Assembly: GCF_004681125.1 (NCBI RefSeq) | Contig: NZ_SIHO01000002.1 | Coordinates: forward strand, 846,563-910,562 | Source of the DNA: Glacieibacterium arshaanense | GTDB lineage: Bacteria; Pseudomonadota; Alphaproteobacteria; Sphingomonadales; Sphingomonadaceae | DNA length: 64,000 nucleotides | Direction: 5' to 3' | Part shown: positions 34,890 to 43,079 of the stretch, piece after piece | Position numbering within the stretch: the stretch's first letter is position 1 | How the letters are laid out: every line of letters starts with the position of its first letter | The notes under the pieces: generated by a model | The model's database searches: none | What the model was told of the DNA's origin: nothing | What the model saw: only the letters and a program-made list of their open reading frames with translations | Program-made: the position numbers and the translations under genes

Positions 34890-35390
34890 ATGATATCGAC
34901 GCTGCGCGAAAACGTCGTCGAGGCGCTGATCGGCGCGTTGGTCATTGCCGTGGCGGTGTGGTTCGTCGTGTTCGCCTATGGCCGCACCAGCGCCGACAGC
35001 CGCGCCGGCTATCCGGTGCTGGCGCGCTTCCCCAACGCCACCGGCATCACGCCGGGCACCGACATCCGCGTTTCGGGCATCAAGGTCGGCGTGGTTTCGC
35101 AGCAGAAGCTCGACCCCAAGACCTATCAGGCGGTGGTGACGATGCGCGTCGATGATACGCTCAAGCTGCCGATCGACACCAGCGCGGCGATCACCTCCGA
35201 AGGTATTCTCGGCGGCAGCTATATCTCGCTGGTACCGGGCGGCGAGCCCGACATGCTGCGCCCCGGCGACGAAATCACCGATACGCAGGGCGCCACCGAC
35301 CTGATGGGGCTGATCGGATCGGTCATCAACAACAGCGGCAGCAAAAACGCCGCACCGGCTGCTGCACCCGCCGCCGCACCACAACCGTGA
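34890..35390 (+). CDS. mlaD: MlaD family phospholipid transport protein
   Basis: A 166-residue substrate-binding protein of the Mla/MCE system, which moves phospholipids between inner and outer membranes. An N-terminal membrane anchor (EALIGALVIAVAVWFVVFAY) is followed by one MCE domain, with ATGITPGTDIRVSGIKVG near residue 50 and GGSYISLVPGG near 110, and an Ala/Pro tail. No MlaE, MlaF, MlaB or MlaC gene is present, so its partners are elsewhere. The stop overlaps the next GTG start by three bases. Confidence 0.85.
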   Translation: MISTLRENVVEALIGALVIAVAVWFVVFAYGRTSADSRAGYPVLARFPNATGITPGTDIRVSGIKVGVVSQQKLDPKTYQAVVTMRVDDTLKLPIDTSAAITSEGILGGSYISLVPGGEPDMLRPGDEITDTQGATDLMGLIGSVINNSGSKNAAPAAAPAAAPQP

Positions 35391-35965
35391 GCCTGTTTCT
35401 GGCGCTGGCGGCAGCGGTGGCAGTGTCGGCGCCTGCTGCGACGCCCGCTGCGGCACCCGCCAAAACGGCCGCACCCAAAGCTGCCGCCGCGCCGCCGGCC
35501 GCCGTCAACGTCGCGCAGCCGACCCCGGTCAACGAACGCGTCGCTGAACTTATGGCGCTCGACAAGCGCACCGGCAAATCGCAGGGGTTCGCCATCAAGG
35601 CCGGGCAGCAACTGGCGTTCGGGTCGCTGCTGATCCGCATGCGAGCCTGCGAAACCACGCCCGAATGGGAACAGAAGCAAACCGCCGCGTTCCTGCAGAT
35701 TGACGAGGTAACGTCGGCAACGGCGCGCAAGCGCGTCTATTCGGGCTGGATGTTCGCCGAAAGTCCGTCGCTCAACCCGCTGCAGAACCCGCGCTACGAC
35801 GTCTGGGTCAAAAGCTGCACGATGTCCTTCCCGGCGACCGGGCCTGACACCGTGGTCGCCTCACGCGCCGGCCCGGGTGATAAAACCTCTGGCGACCCGA
35901 AGCGCGCGTCGAGCGCGCCGAAATCCCCCGCGCCAGCGACAGCCGACGCCAACAGCCCGCGGTAG
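35387..35965 (+). CDS. DUF2155 domain exported protein
   Basis: A 192-residue protein with a signal peptide, an Ala/Pro linker (about 15-50) and a DUF2155 domain (about 57-145) ending near WVKSC. The function of DUF2155 is unknown. Start is GTG at 35387, overlapping the MlaD stop. The 48 residues after the domain form a Ser/Pro/Ala tail encoded within the last 172 bases, which also encode the C-terminus of aat on the other strand. Confidence 0.8.
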   Translation: MSLFLALAAAVAVSAPAATPAAAPAKTAAPKAAAAPPAAVNVAQPTPVNERVAELMALDKRTGKSQGFAIKAGQQLAFGSLLIRMRACETTPEWEQKQTAAFLQIDEVTSATARKRVYSGWMFAESPSLNPLQNPRYDVWVKSCTMSFPATGPDTVVASRAGPGDKTSGDPKRASSAPKSPAPATADANSPR

Positions 35966-36537
35966 GCCGCACGCGGTATCGCCTTGGCGCCGAAGTGGCT
36001 GAGGTGTTCGGTCAAGAACTGCGTGTCGAGCAGGGTGAAGCCGCCAAAACGCAACCGCGCCACCAAATGCGCCAGCGCCACCTTCGAGGCGTCGCGTACC
36101 CGGGTGAACATGCTTTCGCCGAAGAACGCCGCGCCGATCTTGACGCCGTACAGCCCGCCAACCAGTTCGCCGTCCTGCCAGCATTCGATCGAATGCGCCG
36201 CACCGCGTTCGAACAGCGCGGTATAGGCCTCGGTAATCGTCGCATTGATCCAGCTTTCCTCACGCCCTTCGGCAGCGGCCGCGCAACCGGCCATCACCTC
36301 GGTAAAGGCGCGGTCGGCAGTGACCTGGAAGCGGTCGGCGCGGATGACCTTGGCGAGCGAGCGCGGCAGGTGGAAACCGTCCAACGGCAGAACGCCGCGA
36401 ATCTTGGGCTCGACCCAGAATACGTCGGGTGACGACCGCGTTTCGCCCATCGGGAACATGCCGGCGCCATAGGCACGCAGCAGCAGGTCAGGGTCGAGGT
36501 GCTGGATTTGCTGGGAAGGCGGGGGGATGATGGTCAT
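35794..36537 (-). CDS. aat: Leucyl/phenylalanyl-tRNA-protein transferase
   Basis: Aat adds Leu or Phe from charged tRNA to basic N-termini, marking proteins for ClpAP degradation in the N-end rule pathway. The 247-residue product carries the hallmark [20 protein letters not shown] near residue 140 and the N-terminal [14 protein letters not shown]. The ATG at 36537 is chosen; the longer frame to 36618 reads through repeat R6. Its 3' part runs 172 bases into the convergent DUF2155 gene, giving a C-terminal extension past the conserved core. Confidence 0.87.
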   Translation of the reverse strand: MTIIPPPSQQIQHLDPDLLLRAYGAGMFPMGETRSSPDVFWVEPKIRGVLPLDGFHLPRSLAKVIRADRFQVTADRAFTEVMAGCAAAAEGREESWINATITEAYTALFERGAAHSIECWQDGELVGGLYGVKIGAAFFGESMFTRVRDASKVALAHLVARLRFGGFTLLDTQFLTEHLSHFGAKAIPRAAYRGLLASAVAGAGDFGALDARFGSPEVLSPGPAREATTVSGPVAGKDIVQLLTQTS

Positions 36538-36552
36538 GGCAGGAAGCGAAGG

Positions 36553-36655
36553 GCCTCCGGCGGGCAGGCCAGTCTTTGCAAACAAATTAGGGGCCTGCAC
36601 CCGATTGTAGTGCGCCAATTAATGGGTGCAGGCCTCAGGCCTGCCCGCCGGAGGC
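36553..36655. repeat. Nested palindromic repeat, copy R6
   Basis: Outer arms GCCTCCGGCGGG and CCCGCCGGAGGC. Right inner segment CAGGCCTCAGGCCTG. The left one starts GCAGGCC but is interrupted by about 20 bases of A/T-rich sequence before GGGGCCTGCACCC, so it looks like a copy with an internal insertion. TGCACCC and GGGTGCA complete the stem. It lies between the alcohol dehydrogenase and aat genes, nine bases beyond the dehydrogenase stop codon. Confidence 0.82.
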
Positions 36656-36664
36656 CCTTCTTCG

Positions 36665-37780
36665 TCAAGGCAGCATCACCTGCCGGATCGCCCGCCCGCT
36701 GGCGAGCTCGTCAAGCAGGTGGTTGATGTCCGACAGCGGCGACGTCGAGGTCAGCAGTCGTTCGACGGGCAGCCGACCGGCGCGCCAAAGCGCGATGTAG
36801 CGCGGGATGTCGCGTGACGGGATCGACGAGCCCATGTAGCTGCCCATCAGCGTCTTGCCGTCACCGACGAGCGAAACCGCCGGGATTTCAAGCATTTCGG
36901 CGGGGTTGGGCAGCCCGACGGTGATGGTGCGGCCACCACGGCGCGTCGATTTATAGGCGTCTGCCAGCACCTTGGCGCGGCCGACCGATTCGATTGCCAC
37001 ATCGGCGCCGCCGTTCGTCAGTGCGGCGATGGTGGCGGCGGCGTCATCGGGGTGGACGGCGGCGGTGGCGCCGAGTTCGAGCGCGAGGTCGCGCTTGGCG
37101 GCGACGGGATCGACGGCGATGACCGGTTGCGCGCCGGCGGCCAGCGCGCCGAGCAAGGCAGCCAGCCCGACGCCGCCGAGGCCGTAGAGTGCCACCGACT
37201 CGCCGGGGCGGACTGCCGCGGTGTTGAACACAGCGCCGACGCCGGTCAGCACCGCGCAGCCGAACAGCGCGGCGATTTCGGGGGCGATGTCCGACGGGAT
37301 TTTGACCGCCGAGCGTTCGTCGATGACCGCGTGCGTTGCGAACGCCGACACGCCCATGTGATGATGGACGGCATGGCCGTTTTCTTCGAGCCGACTGCCG
37401 CCGCGCATCAGCAGGCCGGCGCCGTTCGCGGCCGCACCCGCGGCGCACAGATAGCCCTGGCCGCTGGCACACGTCGGGCATTTGCCGCACGCCGGCAGGA
37501 ACGCGAGCACGACGCGGTCGCCGGGCGCGAAGCTGCTGCCGGGGCTTGATTCCAGCACAGTGGCGGCGGCTTCATGGCCGATCGCCATCGGCATGGGACG
37601 CGGCCGGTCGCCGTTGACCACCGACAAATCCGAATGGCACAGCCCGCAGGCATCGATCTTGACCAGCAGTTCGCCGTCGCGCGGCGGCGCTAGGTCGAGC
37701 GCGGCAATGCGCATCGGCTGCGTGTCGGCAAACGGCCCGACGGCGCCGATGGTATCGAGGACGGCGGCGGTAATCTTCAT
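36665..37780 (-). CDS. Zinc-dependent alcohol dehydrogenase
   Basis: A 371-residue medium-chain dehydrogenase that oxidises alcohols or reduces aldehydes with NAD(P). The catalytic zinc site is at CGLCHSDLS near residue 45 and GHEAAATVLE near 68. The structural zinc loop CGKCPTCASGQGYLC near residue 97 is complete. The nucleotide motif GLGGVGLAALLG lies near residue 199. The substrate cannot be told. Gap to the upstream XRE gene is 56 bp. Confidence 0.88.
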   Translation of the reverse strand: MKITAAVLDTIGAVGPFADTQPMRIAALDLAPPRDGELLVKIDACGLCHSDLSVVNGDRPRPMPMAIGHEAAATVLESSPGSSFAPGDRVVLAFLPACGKCPTCASGQGYLCAAGAAANGAGLLMRGGSRLEENGHAVHHHMGVSAFATHAVIDERSAVKIPSDIAPEIAALFGCAVLTGVGAVFNTAAVRPGESVALYGLGGVGLAALLGALAAGAQPVIAVDPVAAKRDLALELGATAAVHPDDAAATIAALTNGGADVAIESVGRAKVLADAYKSTRRGGRTITVGLPNPAEMLEIPAVSLVGDGKTLMGSYMGSSIPSRDIPRYIALWRAGRLPVERLLTSTSPLSDINHLLDELASGRAIRQVMLP

Positions 37781-37836
37781 GTCAAACTCCGTGACGCGAC
37801 TTCAACACAACGCGGATTGGCGAGCAGCTGTTCGAA

Positions 37837-38400
37837 TCAAAGCGCGCGGATCAGCGTCCGCACAACACCGATCCACGGCGCATCGGCAATGACCAGCTGT
37901 CGCGCGCCGGGCGTGAGCGGCAGGATCTGCAACATGCTGCCATCGGTGCCGGCGAGGCGGCCGAAGGCGAAGCGCCCGGCAGCGCGGGGCACCAGCACGT
38001 CGCGGTTGACGGCGGTGGCGAAGTCTTCGGGGCCCAGCCGTTCGAGCCACAGCGAATCGCCGGTGCGATAATCACCGACCGCGGCTTCGACGAGTACGCC
38101 GACGAAGCTGCCTTCGGGCATCGGCGGCAACAGCGCCTGTTCGCGCTTGGGGGCGCTGATACCCAGCGAGGTCAGCACTGCGGCGAGCGGCACGTCGACG
38201 CGGTCGGGCAGGGTGACCAGGTCCGACGGCTCGACACCGAGCGCGCCGGCAATGCGGTTGAGCCAGCCGACTGAAACGGTGCGCATGCCGGTTTCGAGAC
38301 GGCCGATGGTCTGCGCCGTCGTCGGCGGCACGCAGGCGGCGGCAACTTCATGCAATGTCATGTGCTTGGATTTGCGGACATCGCGGATGCGGGTGATCAT
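37837..38400 (-). CDS. XRE family regulator with S24-like C-terminal domain
   Basis: A 187-residue regulator. Residues 1-60 are a helix-turn-helix domain (ITRIRDVRKSKHMTLHEVAAACVPPTTAQTIGRLETG). Residues about 75-187 (GDYRTGDSLWLERL and FGRLAGTDG then GARQLVIADAP) resemble the LexA/S24 beta fold but lack the SM catalytic-serine motif, so self-cleavage is not expected. The ATG at 38400 is chosen. It is divergent from a 76-residue orphan gene across 102 bp, a likely shared regulatory region, and 56 bp from the alcohol dehydrogenase. Confidence 0.75.
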   Translation of the reverse strand: MITRIRDVRKSKHMTLHEVAAACVPPTTAQTIGRLETGMRTVSVGWLNRIAGALGVEPSDLVTLPDRVDVPLAAVLTSLGISAPKREQALLPPMPEGSFVGVLVEAAVGDYRTGDSLWLERLGPEDFATAVNRDVLVPRAAGRFAFGRLAGTDGSMLQILPLTPGARQLVIADAPWIGVVRTLIRAL

Positions 38401-38502
38401 GGCTTGGCCTTCCTGAACCGTATCGGTTCGCCTCTGTCCTACAACCGTGCAGTTATGGCAAGGACTGATTCGCACATTCCGCAAATTTGTTGGAGAATAG
38501 CC

Positions 38503-38733
38503 ATGTCGCACGCCCGCAAACCCCGGCCCGAAGCCCGTGATGTCGCCTTACCCGATGCGCACAACCGGTTGCTGGCCGAAAAGCGCCTGTCGCCCTCGGA
38601 CGCCATCGACCGCGTCCGCGTTACCGTCAATCTCGCCGAACGCAGTCTCGGCTGGCCGTCGCGTGCGGGCAAGCTGGTGCTGCTGCTGGCGCTCGACCGG
38701 CTCGATACGCACTATACGCGCGGCGGGCGCTGA
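38503..38733 (+). CDS. Hypothetical 76-residue protein
   Basis: A small protein not recognised as any known family. It starts MSHARKPRPEARDVALPDAHN and has a short helical central region, ending in GKLVLLLALDRLDTHYTRGGR. The ATG at 38503 is preceded by GGAG at good spacing, supporting a real gene; the longer frame back to 38350 runs through the regulator's gene. It is divergent from the XRE regulator, so possibly regulated by it. Confidence 0.45.
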   Translation: MSHARKPRPEARDVALPDAHNRLLAEKRLSPSDAIDRVRVTVNLAERSLGWPSRAGKLVLLLALDRLDTHYTRGGR

Positions 38734-38800
38734 CCATCGCGGCACTGGGCTTGGCGGCCAAGATGACTTACACGCCGCGCAGGAACCGAGGGGATTTGTC

Positions 38801-40054
38801 ATGATACTGCGCGCTTTGCTGGCCTGGATGTTGCTGCTGGCGATGCCGGTCGCGGTGCAGGCCGACGCGGTGGCGTCCGCTAAACCCGTCGCGGTCTCAT
38901 CGGGCGTCACCTATGAGCTGATCGGCAGCTACGACAAAGCGCGGCTCGACAAGATACTGTCGTCCGAGCTGCAAAATTTTATGTCGAGTTCGACGGTGCC
39001 GCACGAATTTGACGGCAAGTTCGCGCCGGCGCGTTACGATGTCCGGCTGTATCGCGTCACCTACCGCTCGGTGGTGCCCGAACTCGGCAACCGGCCGACA
39101 GTCGCATCGGGGCTGGTGGCGATTCCGCAAAACGGCGTGCGCGGCGCGCAGACGCTGCCGGTTGTGTCGTACCAGCACGGCACGGTGTTCGACAAAAGCT
39201 GGGTGCCGTCGAACCCCGACAGCTCAGCCGAAACGCGCATCATGATCGCGGCGTTCGCGGCGCAGGGTTATGTGGTGATCGGCGCCGACTATTTCGGGCG
39301 CGGCATTTCCGACCTGCCCGACAGCTACCTCGTCAAGCGCAGCACGCAACAGGCGGCCTATGACATGCTGTTGGCGGCGAACGACGTACTGAAGGCGCAG
39401 CAGGTGACGCCGGGCAAGTTGTTCGTCAGCGGCTGGTCGCAGGGCGGCTGGGGGACGATGGTGTTCCTGCAGCGACTCGAGGAGCTCGGCGTCAAGGTGA
39501 CCGCAGCGGCAGCCGCGAGCGCGCCGGTCGATGTCTATCTGACGATCAACCGCTGGATGGGCAATCCGCAGCCGATCGACGCGGTTTACCTGCCGGGCTG
39601 CGCGGCGCTGCAGTTGCAGGCGCAGGAATATTATCTGCAGCAGGGCGGCCTGACCGAGTCGGCGATCAACCCGCAATACCTCGCCGCATCGCGGGCATTC
39701 TACGCCGGCGAGATGAGCTGGGAGGACTTCATGAAGGCCACCGGCCCCAAGCTGACGGGCTTCATGCGCCCCGAGTTTGTCGCCGCCGGCGCTATCGGCA
39801 CCGCACCCTATTGGCGGGTGCTGCAGGACAACCAGGCCTATCGCTGGAAAAGCGTGACGCCGCTGCGCGCCTATATCGGCGGCAGCGACGAGGTCACGCC
39901 CGAATATATCGGCAAGCTTCCGGAAGCGACGCAAGCGCTGCTGGGCGGCGCACCGGCAACCACTATCAACGCCGGCGCCAAGGCCGACCACCGCGGCGTG
40001 TTCATATTCGGCGTGCTCGACCAAAAGGTCTGGTTCGACAGCCTGCTGAAATAG
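38801..40054 (+). CDS. Secreted lipase-like alpha/beta hydrolase
   Basis: A 417-residue exported hydrolase with a signal peptide (about 1-22). The alpha/beta hydrolase core shows YQHGTV (oxyanion region) near residue 126 and the nucleophile motif SGWSQGGWG near residue 212. A catalytic Asp is likely in GGSDEVTPEY near residue 365 and the His in ADHRGVF near 398. It resembles secretory lipase-type enzymes, but substrate is unknown. Repeat R7 starts 13 bases after its stop codon. Confidence 0.78.
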   Translation: MILRALLAWMLLLAMPVAVQADAVASAKPVAVSSGVTYELIGSYDKARLDKILSSELQNFMSSSTVPHEFDGKFAPARYDVRLYRVTYRSVVPELGNRPTVASGLVAIPQNGVRGAQTLPVVSYQHGTVFDKSWVPSNPDSSAETRIMIAAFAAQGYVVIGADYFGRGISDLPDSYLVKRSTQQAAYDMLLAANDVLKAQQVTPGKLFVSGWSQGGWGTMVFLQRLEELGVKVTAAAAASAPVDVYLTINRWMGNPQPIDAVYLPGCAALQLQAQEYYLQQGGLTESAINPQYLAASRAFYAGEMSWEDFMKATGPKLTGFMRPEFVAAGAIGTAPYWRVLQDNQAYRWKSVTPLRAYIGGSDEVTPEYIGKLPEATQALLGGAPATTINAGAKADHRGVFIFGVLDQKVWFDSLLK

Positions 40055-40067
40055 GACCTAGGAATTC

Positions 40068-40100
40068 GGGTGCAGGGGCTAGCCCCTGCCCGCCGGCGGC
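40068..40100. repeat. Half-copy of the palindromic repeat, R7
   Basis: Only the right half remains: GGGTGCAGGGGCTAGCCCCTG then CCCGCCGGCGGC, the outer arm with one change from CCCGCCGGAGGC. There is no left outer arm, so this copy cannot form the full stem, only the internal CAGGGGCTAGCCCCTG hairpin. It lies between the convergent hydrolase and NAD-epimerase genes, two bases from the second stop codon. Confidence 0.82.
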
Positions 40101-40102
40101 CC

Positions 40103-41059
40103 TCAAGCCGCCTGCGCTGCCCCGAACACGTCAGTCGCTGTGCTGCCCGCGAACGACCGCGCCGTTTCGACCGCACCGATCGCGAACGGCGTCAGCACCA
40201 GCCCGAAGCGTTGGCTAAAGCGGCGCGCGTCGACATGGTAGGGCCGGTCCCACTGGAAGCGCATTTCGGCCATTTCGCGCAGCATCGGCACTGCGAGGCC
40301 GAGCAACGGCAGCAGCGCCAACGGGATCGACAGCAGGCGCGGCTTGCCACCGGCGCCAAGCGCGAGGATCTGCCGCATCGTTTGCGTCGGCGCGCACGGC
40401 ATATGCCAGACCTGGCCGAAGTCGCTGTCGGGGGCATCGAGCAGCATGACGACGGCGCGGCCGATATCGGGGACATAGGCGAAGTCATGCGGCATATCGG
40501 CAGGGGCGGCGAGCTGCGCGGTCTTGCCGCGCGCCAGGGCGCCGAACGCCATGTCGCCGAGGTGCGACTGCGTCACGCCGGGGCCGTAGAAATCGGGTGC
40601 GCGCAACGCCGCGACACGGACGCGGTCGCGGGCCGCTTGCCACAGCCGCGTCACTTCCGCGCGTGCGGCAGGTTTGCGGCCCTTGGCCGCCAGCGGCATG
40701 TCCTCGGTCAGCGGGCGGTCTTGCGCGCCGTACATGTAGAGATTGTCGACGAAGACCATGCGCGCGCCGGTTGCGGCGCAGCCTTCGAGCAAGTTGGTCA
40801 TGGCGCGCGGCCAGTCGCGCAGCCACACCGCGCCGTCGTACGGCAAGCCGATGGTGACGACGATTTGCGCGGCGCCCGCAAGCGCTGCGTTGACAGAAGC
40901 GGGGTCGAGCACGTCACAGGACGTGAAGCCGACGCCGGGCGGCAGGTCGGCCGGGCGGCTGCGTTGCGCGACACGGACGCTGCCGCCACCGGCGAGCAGT
41001 GCGGCAACGGTGGCGCGACCGACGGGGCCGTAGCCGAGAACGAGAACTTCTTCCTGCAT
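40103..41059 (-). CDS. NAD-dependent epimerase/dehydratase family protein
   Basis: A 318-residue SDR-like protein with an N-terminal Rossmann motif (VLVLGYGPVGRATVAALL), a variation on GxxGxxG. The active-site region has VDNLYMYG near residue 106 rather than a canonical YxxxK, so it is an atypical member. The substrate is unknown; the C-terminal part is compatible with an NAD(P)-binding reductase. It is divergent from the LysR regulator gene across 118 bp and is the likely target of that regulator. Confidence 0.72.
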   Translation of the reverse strand: MQEEVLVLGYGPVGRATVAALLAGGGSVRVAQRSRPADLPPGVGFTSCDVLDPASVNAALAGAAQIVVTIGLPYDGAVWLRDWPRAMTNLLEGCAATGARMVFVDNLYMYGAQDRPLTEDMPLAAKGRKPAARAEVTRLWQAARDRVRVAALRAPDFYGPGVTQSHLGDMAFGALARGKTAQLAAPADMPHDFAYVPDIGRAVVMLLDAPDSDFGQVWHMPCAPTQTMRQILALGAGGKPRLLSIPLALLPLLGLAVPMLREMAEMRFQWDRPYHVDARRFSQRFGLVLTPFAIGAVETARSFAGSTATDVFGAAQAA

Positions 41060-41177
41060 GTCATCTCTCCGATTGGTGCCGCCGTCAAAACTGGGGAGGG
41101 TGGCGGCGGCACAGGGTGGAGCCCTTCAATTAGGCGCCGCTTGACCATATTTGAAATGCATTGTTATGATAAAAAAC

Positions 41178-42122
41178 ATGCGTGAACTGAATATATCCGG
41201 TGTCGACCTCAATTTGCTGCCGCCGCTGCTGACGCTGCTACGGCGACGCAACGTCACGCATGCGGCGAATGATGCCGGGCTCAGCCAGCCGGCGATGAGC
41301 CGGGCGTTGGCGCGGTTGCGCGCGCTGCTGGGTGACCCGCTGCTGGTGCGCGGCAACCGCGGCTATGTGCTGACGCCGCGCGCGGCGGCGCTGCTGCCGC
41401 TGCTCGAATCTACGCTGGGCGGCGTGCGCGCGCTGCTGGCGCCGGCGGCGTTCGATCCGGCGGTGGCTGTGCGGACGATTCGGTTGGCGGCAACCGACAC
41501 GCATGCGGTGCTGCTGCTGCCCGCGGTACTGGCGCGGCTGGCGGTGGAAGCGCCGGGAATCGACCTGCGCGTTGAAAGCTATGGTCCCGATTTGATCGCG
41601 CGCATCGAACGCGGCGATCTCGACCTGGCGTTTGCGACGAGCGCTACGCCGCTGCCGCCCGGCGCGATGAGCGCACCGGTGGCGCTCGACCGGCTGGCGT
41701 TGGTGATGCGGCGCGGCCATCCGGCGGCGGCACACGACTGGACGCTCGCCGATTATGGCCGCTGGCCGCATGTCGGGATTTCGCTGCTCGGCGACGGGGC
41801 GTCGGACCTCGATGCGCGGCTGGCTGCGGTAGGCGTCCGGCGGCGCTTCGCACTGGTGACGCCGTATTTCACCGCAGCGCTGGCCGCGGTCGGCAGTAGC
41901 GACTGCGTGACGACGCTAAGTGCGCGATTCGCCGAATTTTACGCCGACCAATTCGATTTGCTGGTCAAACCGCCGCCATTTACCGATTCGGATATCGGCA
42001 TCACCATTGTCTGGTCCGATCTGCGCAATGGTGACCCGGTTCTGGCATGGTTCAGGGCGCTGCTCACCGAGGTGGCGGAGAATTTGAACCATGGCGAGCC
42101 ACAAAAAGTACCAATAATGTGA
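41178..42122 (+). CDS. LysR family transcriptional regulator
   Basis: A 314-residue LysR-type regulator. The N-terminal winged helix contains NVTHAANDAGLSQPAMSRALARLRALLGDPLLVR; the rest is a periplasmic-binding-like effector domain beginning near residue 90. The ATG at 41178 gives the usual N-terminus, with the family's short lead before VDLNLL; the frame extends to 41151. It is divergent from the NAD-epimerase gene, the classic arrangement for a LysR regulator and its target. A 16-bp palindrome follows the stop (separate entry). Confidence 0.85.
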   Translation: MRELNISGVDLNLLPPLLTLLRRRNVTHAANDAGLSQPAMSRALARLRALLGDPLLVRGNRGYVLTPRAAALLPLLESTLGGVRALLAPAAFDPAVAVRTIRLAATDTHAVLLLPAVLARLAVEAPGIDLRVESYGPDLIARIERGDLDLAFATSATPLPPGAMSAPVALDRLALVMRRGHPAAAHDWTLADYGRWPHVGISLLGDGASDLDARLAAVGVRRRFALVTPYFTAALAAVGSSDCVTTLSARFAEFYADQFDLLVKPPPFTDSDIGITIVWSDLRNGDPVLAWFRALLTEVAENLNHGEPQKVPIM

Positions 42123-42130
42123 TTAATTGC

Positions 42131-42146
42131 ATAGCAATATTGCTAT
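42131..42146. repeat. Perfect 16-bp palindrome after the LysR gene
   Basis: ATAGCAATATTGCTAT is a perfect palindrome eight bases after the LysR stop codon (42120-42122). It has no adjoining T run, so it is not an obvious terminator. An operator or a weak hairpin are possible. Confidence 0.5.
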
Positions 42147-43005
42147 AAAGAATGTTATTCCATACCGGCGATAAATGCGATGCGCTGGTTCGCCTGGAAG
42201 CATTCCGCAAGACGTCTGATTGGCGTATATGGTTATTTTCAATTTTTGCATGCTTTGTGACGAGCATCTCGTATAGAGCCGTTATCGCCAGACCGACGCC
42301 GACACGAGGGTGGAGGCGTCAAGCGAGTGCTTCCTGCCAGCGGTTTACGAGGGGACAATAAAGAGCCGATTTGGTGTATTTGGCTACGCAATAGTGCTGA
42401 TTGCGATCGACTAAACAAAACAGCGCTTTGCAAGAGTTGCATATTGAGGGGATAAGTCGATGACGGATTTGAGCCCCCGATAGGTTCTACCATTCATTGG
42501 GGCAGGCCGAACGCAACGGTTGGTCATCTGTAGCAAGGCCAGCTTCCGCCCAGATGCACCGCCAAGTTTGTCGTAGCTCAGCCTTCTTCATGGTCAGCCG
42601 ACTGCAGAGCCAGTGCCGGATGCACGCGTCGATTGTCGATGCAAGTTCAACGACCGATTAGACAGCATGTGACACTGATATCGCGACATTTGACTAAGGC
42701 TGCTGGCGCTTTGTCGCGCCGGCCGCAGGTTCCCCGGCGGGGTGACGGGCCCTAGCGTGATTGACGTTCGAACAGATGGCTGCTGGTTGTCAGTTACATG
42801 GCCATTAATCGCGTTGTTATTTGGCGGCAGCGACATGCTGGCCTCCGCAGCGGCACGGGCACCGATGCCGCATCGCGCGCAGCAATTCTGTCGATCCTCA
42901 ACGAATTGCGCAAAATTGGTCTTATGGGGGGCCTAAACGGGCCGCATTGCCGTGAGTTAGTGCCGCAGTGTTGTTTGGTTGCAACAGGATTCGATGTTTC
43001 CCCGC

Positions 43006-43034
43006 TTGCACGCTTCCATGGCCTCCGCTAGACC
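43006..43034 (+). promoter_or_regulatory. Putative ompA promoter
   Basis: TTGCAC at 43006-43011 and TAGACC at 43029-43034 are separated by 17 bases, a reasonable housekeeping-type promoter. It is 45 bases from the ompA ATG, whose ribosome binding site is GAAAGGGG. Not confirmed by any other signal. Confidence 0.35.
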
Positions 43035-43079
43035 TTTTCCGGGCTTCGTTTGAGGCGCGAATAACGAAAGGGGTACAAC

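Larger units (their letters stand above)
42123..43079. other. Gene-poor, AT-rich intergenic region
   Basis: Nearly 960 bp without a convincing gene, between the LysR gene and ompA. It is visibly more AT-rich than flanking coding DNA, especially 42123-42480. Short open frames on both strands have no ribosome binding sites or recognisable domains. It contains a 16-bp palindrome at 42131 and, near its right end, the presumed ompA promoter. Decayed insertion or phage material is one explanation; no transposase remnant could be read. Confidence 0.5.

Noticed and set aside
42440-42500. tRNA-like segment on the minus strand near 42470 (GGGGGCTCAAATCC)
   Set aside because: It lacks a proper T-loop (TTC), an acceptor stem and an anticodon arm; not called a tRNA or remnant.
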